This document shows positions 1 to 9,977 of a stretch of 64,000 nucleotides of DNA, piece by piece. The notes beneath the pieces are model-generated. The model had not been told where the DNA came from, did not search any database, and was given only the letters and a program-made list of their open reading frames with translations. How positions within the stretch are numbered: position 1 is the stretch's first letter; every line of letters begins with the position of its first letter. Source of the DNA: Marisediminitalea oceani (GTDB lineage Bacteria; Pseudomonadota; Gammaproteobacteria; Enterobacterales; Alteromonadaceae). The position numbers and the translations under genes were made by a program. The stretch covers positions 99,644-163,643 of the forward strand of contig NZ_RCUA01000007.1 in the NCBI RefSeq assembly GCF_003731635.1. Reading direction: 5' to 3'.

Positions 1-282
1 GATTACCAGATACCAGTCATTCCGGGCCAGGCCTTCCAGCCCTGAGACTTCCAGCGTTGTTCTGCTGAATAGTCGCTGATTAAAGTTATTAACGCTTATC
101 CAGCCTACGGCGCAGGCATCCAGCAGATAGGTCATCAAAGTCCGCCAGGGTTTAAGCGGAACAACAAGCTTTAACACCGCCAGGGCTAATACCAATGGTA
201 CCCAGAATAGCGTGTTGAGCCCATAAAGTAGCGCCGACAGCGCGCCGTTGAGGCTATGTAATAGGGTTTTCACTACAGTCAT
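1..282 (-). CDS. Lysophospholipid acyltransferase-like protein, 5' part only
   Basis: The minus strand is open from an ATG at 282 down to the window edge, giving the first 94 residues of a protein whose C-terminus lies outside the window. It starts MTVVKTLLHSLNGALSALLY, has a hydrophobic segment around residues 18-38 (WVPLVLALAVLKLVVPL), and ends in GLEGLARNDWYLVI. That last stretch is the usual lead-in to the HxxxxD acyltransferase box of the PlsC/YihG family, but the box itself is off the window. The family moves acyl chains onto lysophospholipids at the inner membrane. The ribosome binding site is weak (GGTAAG just upstream). It is transcribed away from the xylan genes and is probably unrelated to them. 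Confidence 0.7.
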   Translation of the reverse strand, partial: MTVVKTLLHSLNGALSALLYGLNTLFWVPLVLALAVLKLVVPLKPWRTLMTYLLDACAVGWISVNNFNQRLFSRTTLEVSGLEGLARNDWYLVI

Positions 283-555
283 CTTACCAGTTGCAAAATT
301 GAGCACAGTGTAACGTAAACCGGGCTTAAAACCGATACTTAATCGAGTTAAGTGGTTATAAAAGTCCATTCAACCGACGTTTTCATTATCACTGTTAAAA
401 CGTCTGATGTGTGCCAGTAAAAAGCAAATTGGATGAAGTACAACTCAAACTGAAGTCTAGCGTTTTTTAACTTTTTGTTTACGTTTTGCCGTCCTTCGAT
501 TGTGCCTGATACCCCATCAGGTATGGTGCCTCTAATTCAATTGTTGAGGCATCTG
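283..555. promoter_or_regulatory. Divergent intergenic region upstream of the xylan locus
   Basis: This gap separates the acyltransferase (minus) from the GH3 gene (plus) and must hold both promoters. It contains an 8-bp inverted repeat, GACGTTTT at 376-383 and AAAACGTC at 397-404, separated by 13 bases, which could be an operator. A T-rich stretch lies at 463-480. I cannot assign convincing -35/-10 boxes. Confidence 0.35.
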
Positions 556-3285
556 ATGAAACTACCCATCCACAAAAAAAGCAATATCGACCTGTTGGCC
601 AAATGCCGGCTGGCAACCTGGCTGACGCTGGCGCTTACCCTCACTGCTTGTAACGAAAGCAATAATACAATGAGTAATAGCGAGAGTAATGACTCACAAA
701 CTGAACAGGTTCTGCCGTATCAGGATACGTCGTTACCAATGAATCAAAGGGTCGATGATTTGGTGGGCAGAATGTCACTGGCAGAAAAAGTGGCCCAAAT
801 GTACAACGATGCACCGGCGATTGAACGGCTCGATGTACCGGCCTACGATTATTGGAATGAAGCCCTGCATGGTGTAGCCCGGGCGGGTGAGGCAACGGTG
901 TTTCCCCAGGCCATTGGTATGGCTGCAATGTGGGACCGGGAGCTGTTAAATGAGATTGCCACGGTCATTTCTGATGAAGGCCGCGCAAAGCACCATGCCT
1001 TCAAGGAACGTGGGTTGAGTTATCGCTATACCGGATTAACTTACTGGTCGCCAAATATTAATATTTTCCGTGATCCGCGCTGGGGACGAGGTCAGGAAAC
1101 CTATGGTGAAGATCCTTACCTGACCGGGGAACTAGGCGTGGCGTTCATCAATGGTTTACAGGGTGATGATGACACCTATCTAAAAACGGCTGCCACCGCC
1201 AAGCACTTTGCCGTGCACAACGGGCCGGAAGTCTCACGCCATTCCGATGATTATGTGGTATCGGATAAAGACCTGTTCGAAACCTACTTACCGGCTTTTG
1301 AGAAGGCGGTAGTGGAAGCCGATGTAGAGGCGGTTATGTGTGCCTATAACCGGGTCAACGGTGCCCCGGCCTGTGGTTCCGACCGCTTACTCAAAGATAT
1401 TCTGCGCGGCAGTTACCAGTTTGATGGTCATGTAATGTCTGATTGTGGCGCAATTGCCGATTTTTACGATCCTAAAGCCCACAATGTAACGCGCTCGCCT
1501 GCTGCTGCCGCAGCTTGGGCAGTAAAGAGTGGGACTGATCTGAACTGCGGCACCGGACGCCTGAGCAGTTATGCCAACCTTACCTTTGCCGTACAAAAAG
1601 GATTTATTGAGGAGTCGTTGATAGATCAGGCTGTAGGCCGTCTGATGATGACCCGCTTTAAACTGGGCATGTTCGACCCGGATAGTAGCGTTCCTTTTGC
1701 TGATATTCCGCTGGAGGTAGTGGGAACAGAAGAGCATCTGGCCCTTACGCAAAAAGCATCGGAACGCTCCCTGGTATTACTGAAAAACAACGGCGTGTTG
1801 CCTCTTCAGCCGGGCGTTAAAGTGGCAGTGATTGGGCCCAACGCGGATAATCAGGATGTGCTGCTGGGTAATTACAATGGTCTGCCGGTTAATCCGGTTA
1901 CCGTACTTCAGGGCATCAAAAACTACACAGGCAATGCAGCGGTGCCTTATGCTCCCGGCAGTGCCCTGATTGACGACATTTACGGCCACTGGCAAATCCT
2001 CGATGAATCAGTGTTATTCCACCGCGATGAATCTGGTGAATTAAGCCCCGGCGTGAAGGTGGAATACTATGCGGTCGCGCGTGAAGCTATCACCGATTTC
2101 TCTTCATTAAGGGTGCCAGCCAGGCAAACCGGTAGTGCAATACATTCTGAGGTACTGAATAAATTGCAAATGCGTAACCTGCGTTCGCCGGTTAGCGGTA
2201 AGTGGCTGGATGACTTTGCTATGGTGGCGAGTGGCCAGCTGGTGCCACAGGAGTCGGGCAGTTACCGATTCGATGGGCCGGGTGAAGTGACGCTTAACGG
2301 TGAAGTGGTAACCGGCGCGGTGGAGCTTAAGGCAAACGAAAGCTACGACTTTAAGGTTAGTCATAGGGTGGTATCCAATCCGGTTAGTAACACCGCTGGC
2401 GGTCTGCGGGCAGATTGGCAGTTGCGCTGGGTGAATGAAAGCCAGGCGCTGCAGGAGCAAGCTCTTGCTAAAGCGGCCAACGCCGATGTGGTAGTAATGG
2501 CGGTGGGGATTTCTCCTCGTATTGAAGGGGAAGAAATGCCGGTTAAGCTGGAAGGCTTTAACTATGGCGATCGCACCAGTATTGCTCTACCCGCAGAGCA
2601 ACAGGCTCTGATCAAAGCGGTGGAAAAACTCGGTAAGCCGGTGGTACTGGTTAACTTCAGTGGCAGTGCCATGGCGCTTAACTGGGAGCAGCAAAATGTT
2701 GATGCGATCATTCAGGCATTCTATCCGGGTGAAGCTACCGGTACAGCTCTGGCGCGAATTCTGTGGGGGGAAGTGAATCCTTCGGGTCGCCTGCCGGTTA
2801 CCTTCTACAAGAATCTTGATGGGTTTGCGCCGCTGGACGATTATGCCATGGCGAATCGGACCTACCGTTACTTCGAAGGCGATGTACTTTATCCTTTCGG
2901 TTATGGCCTTGGTTACAGCGCCATGCAATATAGCAACTTACAAGCCCCCGAATCGCTGGCTTCTGGTGAGGATTTAACGCTGCAGGTAGAGCTTAGCAAC
3001 CTGGGGGAACAGGCTGCCAGTCAGGTTACTCAGGTTTATGTGAGCATGCCGGATGCTCCGGTAGATACACCTAAACTTAGTCTTAAAGGCTTTACCCGTA
3101 CGCAGATTGGCGCAGGTGAAGCGCAGACGGTTTCACTTACGCTGAGTGCAGACGAGTTGGTCTATATCAACGAGCAAGGGCAAAAAGTCCCTTATACCGG
3201 TGCGCTCGATGTATACATGGGCGATGGTCAGCCAGGCTACGGTAAGCCGGAAAAAGTTGCCCATACCCGTATTGATGTGCAGTAG
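556..3285 (+). CDS. Glycoside hydrolase family 3 beta-xylosidase, lipoprotein
   Basis: A predicted exo-acting glycosidase releasing xylose from the non-reducing end of xylo-oligosaccharides. I place the start at ATG 556 (909 aa), not the longer frame from 475, because GAGG lies 6 bases upstream and the product then begins with a lipoprotein signal ending in the lipobox LTAC near residue 30. Domains: N-terminal TIM barrel, with catalytic nucleophile Asp296 in VMSDCGA and the family KH pair (K216) in AKHFAVHN; an alpha/beta sandwich from about 400; a PA14-like insertion about 485-620; a fibronectin-III-like C-terminus from about 800. The PA14 insertion is typical of bacterial GH3 beta-xylosidases and glucosidases. 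It is followed 9 bp later by the GH10 xylanase, so the two are probably co-transcribed. Xylose rather than glucose specificity is inferred from the locus. Confidence 0.85.
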   Translation: MKLPIHKKSNIDLLAKCRLATWLTLALTLTACNESNNTMSNSESNDSQTEQVLPYQDTSLPMNQRVDDLVGRMSLAEKVAQMYNDAPAIERLDVPAYDYWNEALHGVARAGEATVFPQAIGMAAMWDRELLNEIATVISDEGRAKHHAFKERGLSYRYTGLTYWSPNINIFRDPRWGRGQETYGEDPYLTGELGVAFINGLQGDDDTYLKTAATAKHFAVHNGPEVSRHSDDYVVSDKDLFETYLPAFEKAVVEADVEAVMCAYNRVNGAPACGSDRLLKDILRGSYQFDGHVMSDCGAIADFYDPKAHNVTRSPAAAAAWAVKSGTDLNCGTGRLSSYANLTFAVQKGFIEESLIDQAVGRLMMTRFKLGMFDPDSSVPFADIPLEVVGTEEHLALTQKASERSLVLLKNNGVLPLQPGVKVAVIGPNADNQDVLLGNYNGLPVNPVTVLQGIKNYTGNAAVPYAPGSALIDDIYGHWQILDESVLFHRDESGELSPGVKVEYYAVAREAITDFSSLRVPARQTGSAIHSEVLNKLQMRNLRSPVSGKWLDDFAMVASGQLVPQESGSYRFDGPGEVTLNGEVVTGAVELKANESYDFKVSHRVVSNPVSNTAGGLRADWQLRWVNESQALQEQALAKAANADVVVMAVGISPRIEGEEMPVKLEGFNYGDRTSIALPAEQQALIKAVEKLGKPVVLVNFSGSAMALNWEQQNVDAIIQAFYPGEATGTALARILWGEVNPSGRLPVTFYKNLDGFAPLDDYAMANRTYRYFEGDVLYPFGYGLGYSAMQYSNLQAPESLASGEDLTLQVELSNLGEQAASQVTQVYVSMPDAPVDTPKLSLKGFTRTQIGAGEAQTVSLTLSADELVYINEQGQKVPYTGALDVYMGDGQPGYGKPEKVAHTRIDVQ

Positions 3286-3294
3286 AGGAGCCTG

Positions 3295-4416
3295 ATGATG
3301 TTGAGCCGCCTGACTGCCTCCTTAGTTCTGCCTTGTCTTCTCACTGGCTGCGCCGCTAATGCGGCCGCCGGTCTGGCCGACAAGTATACCAGGCATTTTT
3401 TAATTGGCACCGCGGTAAAATCAAGCGAGCTGCGGTCAACGCTGCCGTCTAAAGACGCACCAGTTTGTCGCGAATTTAATGCTTTTACCGCTGAAAATGC
3501 GATGAAATGGCAACATATTCAACCCGAGCCGGGTGTTTTTTCCTTTGTCATGGCCGATCAGTTAATCCGCATTGCTGAGCAATGTAACGGCAAAGTGATT
3601 GGCCATACCCTGGTGTGGCACCAGCAAACACCGGAATGGGTATTTGAGGATGACGCGGGCAATATGATTAGCCGGGAGGCATTACTCGCCCGCCTGCGCG
3701 AGCATATCTTCACTGTAGTGGGCCGCTATAAAGGGCGAGTGACCGGTTGGGATGTCGTCAACGAAGCGCTTAATGAAGATGGCTCGCTACGCGATACTCC
3801 CTGGCGACGCATCATCGGTGATGACTACATAGAATACGCCTTTAAATATGCCAGGCAGGCCGATCCCTCTGCCGAGCTATACTACAACGATTACAATATG
3901 TATAAGCCGCAAAAAGTGGCGGGAGCGGTTCGGCTGGTTAAACAACTGGCCAGCAAAGGGATTAAAGTACATGCCGTGGGCATGCAGGGCCATTATTCGT
4001 TGTTTTACCCGTCCCTTAATGAGGTTGAGCAAAGCATTGCGGCGCTGATTAACGCCGGTACTAAAGTAGCCATTACCGAGCTGGACGTTACCGTGTTACC
4101 GCTACCGGAAAATGCCCATACTGGCGCGGATATTACCCAGAGCTTTACCGCGCACCCGGTTTATGACCCTTATGTTGATGGTCTACCCGAGGAGCAGCAG
4201 CAATTGCTGGCCGACAAATATAAAGACTTGTTCAGTCTCTTTCTGCAACACGCCGGACACATCAGTCGTGTCACGCTTTGGGGCAGTACCGACGGTGATT
4301 CCTGGCGTAACAACTGGCCTATCCGGGGGCGTACGGATTATCCGTTGTTGCTGGACCGCGAGGGCAAGCCCAAAGCGGCATATCAGGCCGTGGCCGAGCT
4401 GGTTACACCGGAGTAA
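3295..4416 (+). CDS. Glycoside hydrolase family 10 endo-1,4-beta-xylanase, lipoprotein
   Basis: Cuts the beta-1,4-xylan backbone internally. The 373-aa protein has a lipoprotein signal with lipobox LTGC (about residues 16-19) and then a single catalytic GH10 barrel. The acid/base is Glu157 in DVVNEAL and the nucleophile is Glu262 in ITELDV; other family marks are GHTLVWHQQTPEW and the C-terminal TLWGSTDGDSW. There is no carbohydrate-binding module. A GAGGAG ribosome binding site overlaps the gap after the GH3 stop. Family enzymes accept glucuronic-acid-substituted xylan, which fits the GH115 gene downstream. Its stop codon abuts the stop of the convergent DUF6445 gene with no spacer, so no separate terminator fits between them. 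Confidence 0.93.
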   Translation: MMLSRLTASLVLPCLLTGCAANAAAGLADKYTRHFLIGTAVKSSELRSTLPSKDAPVCREFNAFTAENAMKWQHIQPEPGVFSFVMADQLIRIAEQCNGKVIGHTLVWHQQTPEWVFEDDAGNMISREALLARLREHIFTVVGRYKGRVTGWDVVNEALNEDGSLRDTPWRRIIGDDYIEYAFKYARQADPSAELYYNDYNMYKPQKVAGAVRLVKQLASKGIKVHAVGMQGHYSLFYPSLNEVEQSIAALINAGTKVAITELDVTVLPLPENAHTGADITQSFTAHPVYDPYVDGLPEEQQQLLADKYKDLFSLFLQHAGHISRVTLWGSTDGDSWRNNWPIRGRTDYPLLLDREGKPKAAYQAVAELVTPE

Positions 4417-5103
4417 CTAGCGTAAAAAGGCGGTAACGGTAAAGCGAGCGGTGTACGGGTTTAGGTCCGTTTTAAACTGTTTTGAAATATCCCCCGAGTG
4501 AAGCAGCGCACAGGGGTAAATTACCGCCCGGTTAAATTCACAGGGCACCTGCAATACCCGTTCAAATAATGGCGTATCACCATTTATATAGCCGCGCTCA
4601 GCAGGATAGGTTTGCAGGTGTTGCGCCAGGTTCTGTTGATAAGCGTGAAGGCCTGGCCGGGTTATCGCCACCTGAGCGGTAGGTTTGTATCGGTAAAAAC
4701 TGGTGCCGCCAAACGCGGGTGAACACAAGTAATGAACAATGGCGAACTCGTTGAGCAGCGGTCGGTCACAGTGGGGAATAGATTGCTCAAGCGTTAACTC
4801 TTTAGCAGTACGGGTTACCATGGCAAAGTAGGCTTCACCATCACTCACCCTTGCAGTGACCTTTTCGCGCTGAAATACCCGGTTTATGGCGGCTATGGCG
4901 TATTTCAGATAGCCGGGCGGTACTGGCGCCCTCAGACCCGGGTACACCGGCGATTCACTAGGAGGCTGTTGCCGGGCAACCGCGTAATCGATTAATTTTT
5001 GCGGAGCAGGCATAAAATCGTCTATCACCAATACCTGATAGCTACTGCCAGGTACCGGCAGCATCCTCACATTAGTCACGGCTTGCGGCACAGGTTTTAG
5101 CAA
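4417..5103 (-). CDS. DUF6445 family protein (putative 2OG-Fe oxygenase fold)
   Basis: The 228-aa frame begins with a TTG and overlaps the end of the upstream halogenase gene by 32 bp; an internal ATG at 5064 (215 aa) is an alternative start. The conserved opening is VLVIDDFMPAP, followed by a central HCDRP and a late H in LLHSGDIS, a spacing that suggests a double-stranded beta-helix oxygenase metal site. Members of this family are found beside tryptophan-halogenase-like genes and TonB receptors in saccharide-degrading bacteria, as here. The substrate is unknown. It probably forms a unit with the halogenase and receptor on the same strand. I recognise the family from its context and opening motif; the oxygenase chemistry is inference. 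Confidence 0.65.
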   Translation of the reverse strand: MLKPVPQAVTNVRMLPVPGSSYQVLVIDDFMPAPQKLIDYAVARQQPPSESPVYPGLRAPVPPGYLKYAIAAINRVFQREKVTARVSDGEAYFAMVTRTAKELTLEQSIPHCDRPLLNEFAIVHYLCSPAFGGTSFYRYKPTAQVAITRPGLHAYQQNLAQHLQTYPAERGYINGDTPLFERVLQVPCEFNRAVIYPCALLHSGDISKQFKTDLNPYTARFTVTAFLR

Positions 5104-6577
5104 TAAACTCGGCGTGGCCGGGCATGTAATCCACGGATTTTCTCACCACTCTTTGGATCCCTTCCAGGCGACGGGCCAATTCCTCCTCCGGAAAAATGTC
5201 TGCCAGCGCGTGATATCCCTCGGGACGCAGGCCCTGACCGTACATCACTTCAAACCAGCTCAGGTCATTAAACAACTCGTTATTGAAACGGCTGATACGG
5301 CCGTTGGCCTTAAACTGGTTTATTTTTTCCTGCAAGGTGTCAGGAATAGCCATATGCTTACAGTAGCGCCAGAATTCAGTGTCTTCACGTTCGGTCACAT
5401 GATAGTGGAGGATCAGAAAATCCCGGATGCGGGTAAATTCAAAGTCCATCTCGGCGTTATACTGATCAATATCGCTCTGGCACGGCGTTTGAGACGGGAA
5501 GCTACTGAAAAACTTAGAAATAGCCACCTGTACCAGATGCAGACTGGTAGACTCCAGTGGTTCCATAAAACCGCCGGATAAGCCTACCGCCAGACAGTTC
5601 TTGTGCCAGAACTTATTTCGTTTACCGGTGATAAATCGAATTTGTCTCGGGTCTGCCAGCAGATCGCCCTCAATGTTCAATCGCAGGGCCTTTTCTGCTT
5701 CCTCGTCGGTCATAAATTCACTGCAATAAACATGGCCGTTACCCACCCTGTGCTGCAGGGGAATGCGCCATTGCCAGCCAGCCTGCTGCGCCGCAGCCCG
5801 GGTAAAGGGCCAGGGTGTTTCGGTGAGAGCCGAGGGAGCGGTAACCGCCCGGTCGCAGGGTAACCAGTGACGCCAGTCCTCGTAACCGCTTTTCAGGGTC
5901 TGCTCGATGAGCAGTGCGCGAAAGCCTGAGCAGTCAATGAAGAAGTCGGCGTCATACTCAGCGCCGTTTTCCAGAACCAATGAGCGGATGGCACCGTCCG
6001 GATGCTGACGGACTTCAGTGACTTTGCCTTCGGTCCGTTGCACACCATGGCTCTCGGCTACCTCACGCAGAAATTTCGCATACAGGCCCGCATCGAAATG
6101 AAAAGCATAAGCGATGTTCGATAGCGGCGAGTTGCCCGCTTCAAAGGGGCGCATAAAACGTTTTTCATTACACGCCAGCGATGACAACGTATATTCATCA
6201 AGGGGAGCCGCTTTACCCTGCTGGCGCATTTTGAGCCAGTACTGATAAAAATGTACGCCTTCCATGTTTTTGCCGACTTCACCAAACGCGTGGTAATAGC
6301 TGTGGCCCGGTTTGCGCCAGTTCTGAAACTGGATCCCCAGTTTAAAGGTACCCTGAGTGCGTTTGAGAAAGGTATCTTCATCGAGTCCGATTAAATCATT
6401 AAACAACTGGATTTGCGGGATTGTAGCTTCGCCGACGCCTACGGTACCGATATCTTCTGATTCAATAACCTGAATATCGCAGGGATGTTTACTTAAAACT
6501 TTACCCAGTGCAGCGGCCGTCATCCAGCCGGCTGAGCCGCCGCCCAGCACAATGATTTTCTTTAACGGTGTTTGCAT
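5072..6577 (-). CDS. Flavin-dependent tryptophan halogenase-like protein
   Basis: 501 aa. The N-terminus is a Rossmann FAD site (VLGGGSAGWMTAA). The halogenase signature WxWxIP appears as WQWRIPL. A lysine in FKLGIQFQNW corresponds in position to the catalytic lysine of the PrnA/RebH group, and GLSGGFMEPLESTSLHL is the usual FAD-binding C-terminal motif. True members chlorinate or brominate tryptophan using FADH2 supplied by a separate reductase; none is seen here. In Alteromonadales, Xanthomonads and Caulobacter, relatives sit beside TonB-dependent receptors in sugar utilisation loci and their natural substrate is not known. It follows the receptor gene on the same strand and overlaps DUF6445. 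Confidence 0.85.
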   Translation of the reverse strand: MQTPLKKIIVLGGGSAGWMTAAALGKVLSKHPCDIQVIESEDIGTVGVGEATIPQIQLFNDLIGLDEDTFLKRTQGTFKLGIQFQNWRKPGHSYYHAFGEVGKNMEGVHFYQYWLKMRQQGKAAPLDEYTLSSLACNEKRFMRPFEAGNSPLSNIAYAFHFDAGLYAKFLREVAESHGVQRTEGKVTEVRQHPDGAIRSLVLENGAEYDADFFIDCSGFRALLIEQTLKSGYEDWRHWLPCDRAVTAPSALTETPWPFTRAAAQQAGWQWRIPLQHRVGNGHVYCSEFMTDEEAEKALRLNIEGDLLADPRQIRFITGKRNKFWHKNCLAVGLSGGFMEPLESTSLHLVQVAISKFFSSFPSQTPCQSDIDQYNAEMDFEFTRIRDFLILHYHVTEREDTEFWRYCKHMAIPDTLQEKINQFKANGRISRFNNELFNDLSWFEVMYGQGLRPEGYHALADIFPEEELARRLEGIQRVVRKSVDYMPGHAEFIAKTCAASRD

Positions 6578-6591
6578 TTTTACCCCTGAAA

Positions 6592-6622
6592 CAAAAAATC
6601 AGGCCCTGAGCCAGGGCCTGAT
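6592..6622 (-). terminator. Intrinsic terminator or attenuator after the TonB receptor
   Basis: An 11-bp perfect stem (6598-6608 with 6612-6622, arms ATCAGGCCCTG and CAGGGCCTGAT) with an AGC loop is followed on the minus strand by six T (6592-6597). It lies between the receptor and the halogenase on the same strand, so partial readthrough would give high receptor and low halogenase expression. Confidence 0.8.
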
Positions 6623-6644
6623 CCTTCACGTTGCAATGTGGCTG

Positions 6645-9600
6645 TTAAAAGTTAGCTCGGATCACAAATGCCAGACGACGGTCTGATTTAAACCATGAAC
6701 GTCCGGCTTCCTGACCTTCATTATTTAACACCATAATGGTTTCAGACTGTGAGTTTGTCAGGTTGGTACCTTGCAGGCCCACCGTCACATTCTCATTCCA
6801 GTTGTAGAAAATGGAACCGTCTAACTGACCGATGTCGTTATAAAAAAGCGGTGCTTTAGAGATAACGTCACGGGTGGTCAGCAGATAACGCGAGCGCCAG
6901 TTATAAGCCAGTCGCGCACTCCAGCCATTCTTTTCGTACATGGCAACCAGATTGGCAGTATGTTTGGACTGGCCCTGCAGCGGCACATTGTCGAGGCTGA
7001 CCCGGATCCCGGTATCGGTAAAGTCATCACCCAGCCAGCTTTCATCTTCTACGTCGACCTCATTATTTGGCACGCCGGAAGCGTCGATGTAGGTGTAGGT
7101 AGCCTGTATACCCAGTCCGTCCCAGGGCGCTGGTAACATGTCGTAGAATTGCTGATAGGCGATTTCTACGCCGTCCATTTTGCCTTTGCCGCCGTTGGTG
7201 GTGGCATTTACCAGCGCCGACTGCACCTGACCGGTGGTTGGGTTAGTGTATTCCTGTACGGCTGCACCCTGAATAAAGTAGTTCTTCAGGTCTTTGTGGA
7301 AGTAGGTCACACTTAGTTGGCCGACTTCGGCGAAATACCATTCCAGGGCTAAATCGTACTGGGTAGACTCCATTGGTTTCAGGTATGGGTTACCCCCAGA
7401 ACCTGTCCAGGCCGGCACATAGGCAGACTGAATCAGATTTGAACCTGGTTCAGGCGGATTTTCCGGATCCGGATTAGTAATGGGACGAACAGCCTGAATT
7501 GACTCAGTGCCGAGCGTAGCCCGGTTACGGATTTCTGACATATCCGGCAGCGCAACCGCTTTGGAGAAAGCAAATCTCGTGACCAGGTCATCGGCGACTT
7601 CAACCTTCAGATTGAAACTGGGCAATAACATATCGAAGTCGGTTTCTGCGGCGAGTCGCTCTTCAGCATCATTACCAAAGTTCCGTTCGGCAGTAGACAA
7701 ATAGTTACGCTGTTCGCCGATCCATCGGTTCTCTTCGGCCTCGAGGGCCTCTTCGATATCGGCGTAGTTGCCGGCACTGATCTGGTCATTCAGCCAGTTG
7801 GTCACGATTTCAGCCGTTAAAGGTGCACCTTGTAAGTCTTCCGGTGGTGGGAAGTCAGGTACTAAATCAGGGAAAGTAATCGCGCCAATGGCTTCACGGT
7901 CAAGTTGAACATAACGCAAACCGACGTTACCACTGTAGCGCAGTTCACCGGTGCCCTCGAAATTAACCCGTACATAAACCGCCTTATTCTCTTCAGTCGT
8001 GACGTTGACCTCGCCGGGCGTAAAGATACCGTATTTGTCATCGACGCCGGCGCGATCAGGATAAGGCTCCCAAGAACCACCTGCCGACATATACGGACGC
8101 GCACCTGCAATAATTGAACGTACGTAAGCTTCGGTAGCGTGAATGGTTTGATTGCCTGGAATATTAGCTATGCCGCCACCGTGGAAATCAGACCAGTCTA
8201 CCAGTTCAAAATTACTGCTATCCACCGGAATGGTATCAAGCCAGCCAGCCGGTGCTGCACTGCTAAATTCAGGTGCCAAGGCCCCCCAGTTCCAGCTGGT
8301 TGAGCGCACGGTTTGTTCCCGTTTGGCGTAGCGCACGCCAGATTGAACAGAAGTGAAAATGCCGTCACTGTCGAGGTGATAAGTTGCATCCAGACGCGTG
8401 GCGAAAGAGTCACCCTCTGAACGTTCCCAGTGATCCATGGCACTGCGTAGAAAATAAGACGTAGGATCCTGGAAGTAGTTGCTGTCGCCAGCCGGGTCGC
8501 CGGTGAAGCCTGGATAATTCCCTTCGGCATAAACGTCGGGGTTTGCATCCCGGTAACCGAAGTAGGGCTCGATCAGGGTCATGGTAGGTGTGCTGCCGGT
8601 TACGTCATAAGCCTGACCGGCAAAAGCGGCAGTATGAACCACCACATCGTCGTCGCGGGTTTTGGCTTTGATGTACTGTACATCAGCTTCCAGTTCCAGC
8701 GCATCAGTGGCCATCCACTCAAGGTTAAACGACAGATCCTCAACCAGGGTATCGGTCTGTTTGACACGCGAATCAAACTGGTAAGGATAGCCAAATTGCG
8801 GGCGCCCGCCGCTTTCCCATGAGCGGATTACCCGGTCGTTATTGCCGTCGGCGGCGCGCCAGCCGTCAACACCCTGCACCATGGTGCCGGAGCCAAACAG
8901 GCCATTGTCATCGAATTCAAACTCGGTGCCTTCCAGCGCACGTGTGCGGCGGTTATCTATACCGTAGTAGCCGCCCTGATATTTTACAGCCTGTTCGTGC
9001 CATGAAAGGGACGCATCGGAACGAATATACTGCATAGTGGCCAGCAGTGTTTCGTCTTCATTTTCCCACTGCAATGTGCTGGCGAAACCTTCCCGTTTAC
9101 GATCATCAAACTTTTTCAACAGGTTCGATGCGTTTGGGATCCACACTGTACCGTTATTATCGCTCCCGGTAAAAGCTTCAGCACCCGCGAGTTCGCGAGC
9201 GTACACCTGTACGTAAGCGTCTGACTGAATACCGTGTGATTCACCGTACAGCTGAGAGTTAGCATAGTTGACTAAAAAACCAAGTTCGCCGTTACCATCG
9301 AGGTCATAACGGTCACTGTAAAGGCCGGAAAAAGTAGGACTGCCTTTTTCGGCTACATCACCGTAAGAATAATCACCACCAAAAGCAATGACCCGCTCTT
9401 CTGAGTCAAATGGCTTGCGGGTTCGCAGGCTTACTGTCCCACCAATACCGCCTTCAATCATGTCGGCGGTCTGATTCTTATAGATATCAACGCCACCCAT
9501 TAACTCAGGCGAAACGTCCTGAAAAGAAAGGCCCCGACCACTATTAGCCGTGAAAGAGTCACGCCCGTTAAATTCACTTCGTGTCTGGGTCATGCCACGA

Positions 9601-9977
9601 ATAATGGCGCCACTGCCCTCAACGCTAAAGTGGTCTGGGTCATCGGGGCCTGCAAAGCGTTCAATGGATACACCGGGTAACCGCTGAATGGCTTCAAGAA
9701 CACTGCGATCTGGCAGGGTGCCGATGTCATCAGCGGTAATGGCATCCACTACCGTATCCGAATAACGTTTGAGGTTCTGTGCATTAAGGAGATTACCGCG
9801 GATCCCCTTAACTTCAATTTTTTCTACGACTTCTTCTTCGTTCGATGCCGCTTTTTCCTGATCATCCTGCTCCTGGGCATTCGCGCCATGCAGGGCAGAA
9901 AGGATCGTTAGTGCGACGAGGGATTTATTAAAGGTTGTAGCGTATCGGTTAGATTTGTGTGCCCGAATCCTAGCCAT
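6645..9977 (-). CDS. TonB-dependent receptor, xylan locus
   Basis: Outer-membrane importer predicted to take up xylo-oligosaccharides with energy from TonB-ExbBD. I use ATG 9977 (1110 aa): it has GGAGAAG 6-7 bases upstream, and the longer frame from 10070 adds an unlikely leader. A signal peptide ends near HGANA. The plug domain holds VVDAITADDIGTLPDRSV and IERFAG; the barrel ends in a terminal phenylalanine (FVIRANF), as outer-membrane barrels do. At about 1100 residues it is longer than classic siderophore receptors and matches the carbohydrate-type receptors of Alteromonadales. It heads a unit with a halogenase-like gene and DUF6445. Confidence 0.9.
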   Translation of the reverse strand: MARIRAHKSNRYATTFNKSLVALTILSALHGANAQEQDDQEKAASNEEEVVEKIEVKGIRGNLLNAQNLKRYSDTVVDAITADDIGTLPDRSVLEAIQRLPGVSIERFAGPDDPDHFSVEGSGAIIRGMTQTRSEFNGRDSFTANSGRGLSFQDVSPELMGGVDIYKNQTADMIEGGIGGTVSLRTRKPFDSEERVIAFGGDYSYGDVAEKGSPTFSGLYSDRYDLDGNGELGFLVNYANSQLYGESHGIQSDAYVQVYARELAGAEAFTGSDNNGTVWIPNASNLLKKFDDRKREGFASTLQWENEDETLLATMQYIRSDASLSWHEQAVKYQGGYYGIDNRRTRALEGTEFEFDDNGLFGSGTMVQGVDGWRAADGNNDRVIRSWESGGRPQFGYPYQFDSRVKQTDTLVEDLSFNLEWMATDALELEADVQYIKAKTRDDDVVVHTAAFAGQAYDVTGSTPTMTLIEPYFGYRDANPDVYAEGNYPGFTGDPAGDSNYFQDPTSYFLRSAMDHWERSEGDSFATRLDATYHLDSDGIFTSVQSGVRYAKREQTVRSTSWNWGALAPEFSSAAPAGWLDTIPVDSSNFELVDWSDFHGGGIANIPGNQTIHATEAYVRSIIAGARPYMSAGGSWEPYPDRAGVDDKYGIFTPGEVNVTTEENKAVYVRVNFEGTGELRYSGNVGLRYVQLDREAIGAITFPDLVPDFPPPEDLQGAPLTAEIVTNWLNDQISAGNYADIEEALEAEENRWIGEQRNYLSTAERNFGNDAEERLAAETDFDMLLPSFNLKVEVADDLVTRFAFSKAVALPDMSEIRNRATLGTESIQAVRPITNPDPENPPEPGSNLIQSAYVPAWTGSGGNPYLKPMESTQYDLALEWYFAEVGQLSVTYFHKDLKNYFIQGAAVQEYTNPTTGQVQSALVNATTNGGKGKMDGVEIAYQQFYDMLPAPWDGLGIQATYTYIDASGVPNNEVDVEDESWLGDDFTDTGIRVSLDNVPLQGQSKHTANLVAMYEKNGWSARLAYNWRSRYLLTTRDVISKAPLFYNDIGQLDGSIFYNWNENVTVGLQGTNLTNSQSETIMVLNNEGQEAGRSWFKSDRRLAFVIRANF

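Noticed and set aside
475..555. Longer N-terminus of the GH3 enzyme
   Set aside because: The signal peptide and GAGG support ATG 556.
1387..2928. Several long minus-strand frames within the GH3 gene
   Set aside because: They are shadows of a well-supported gene in another frame.
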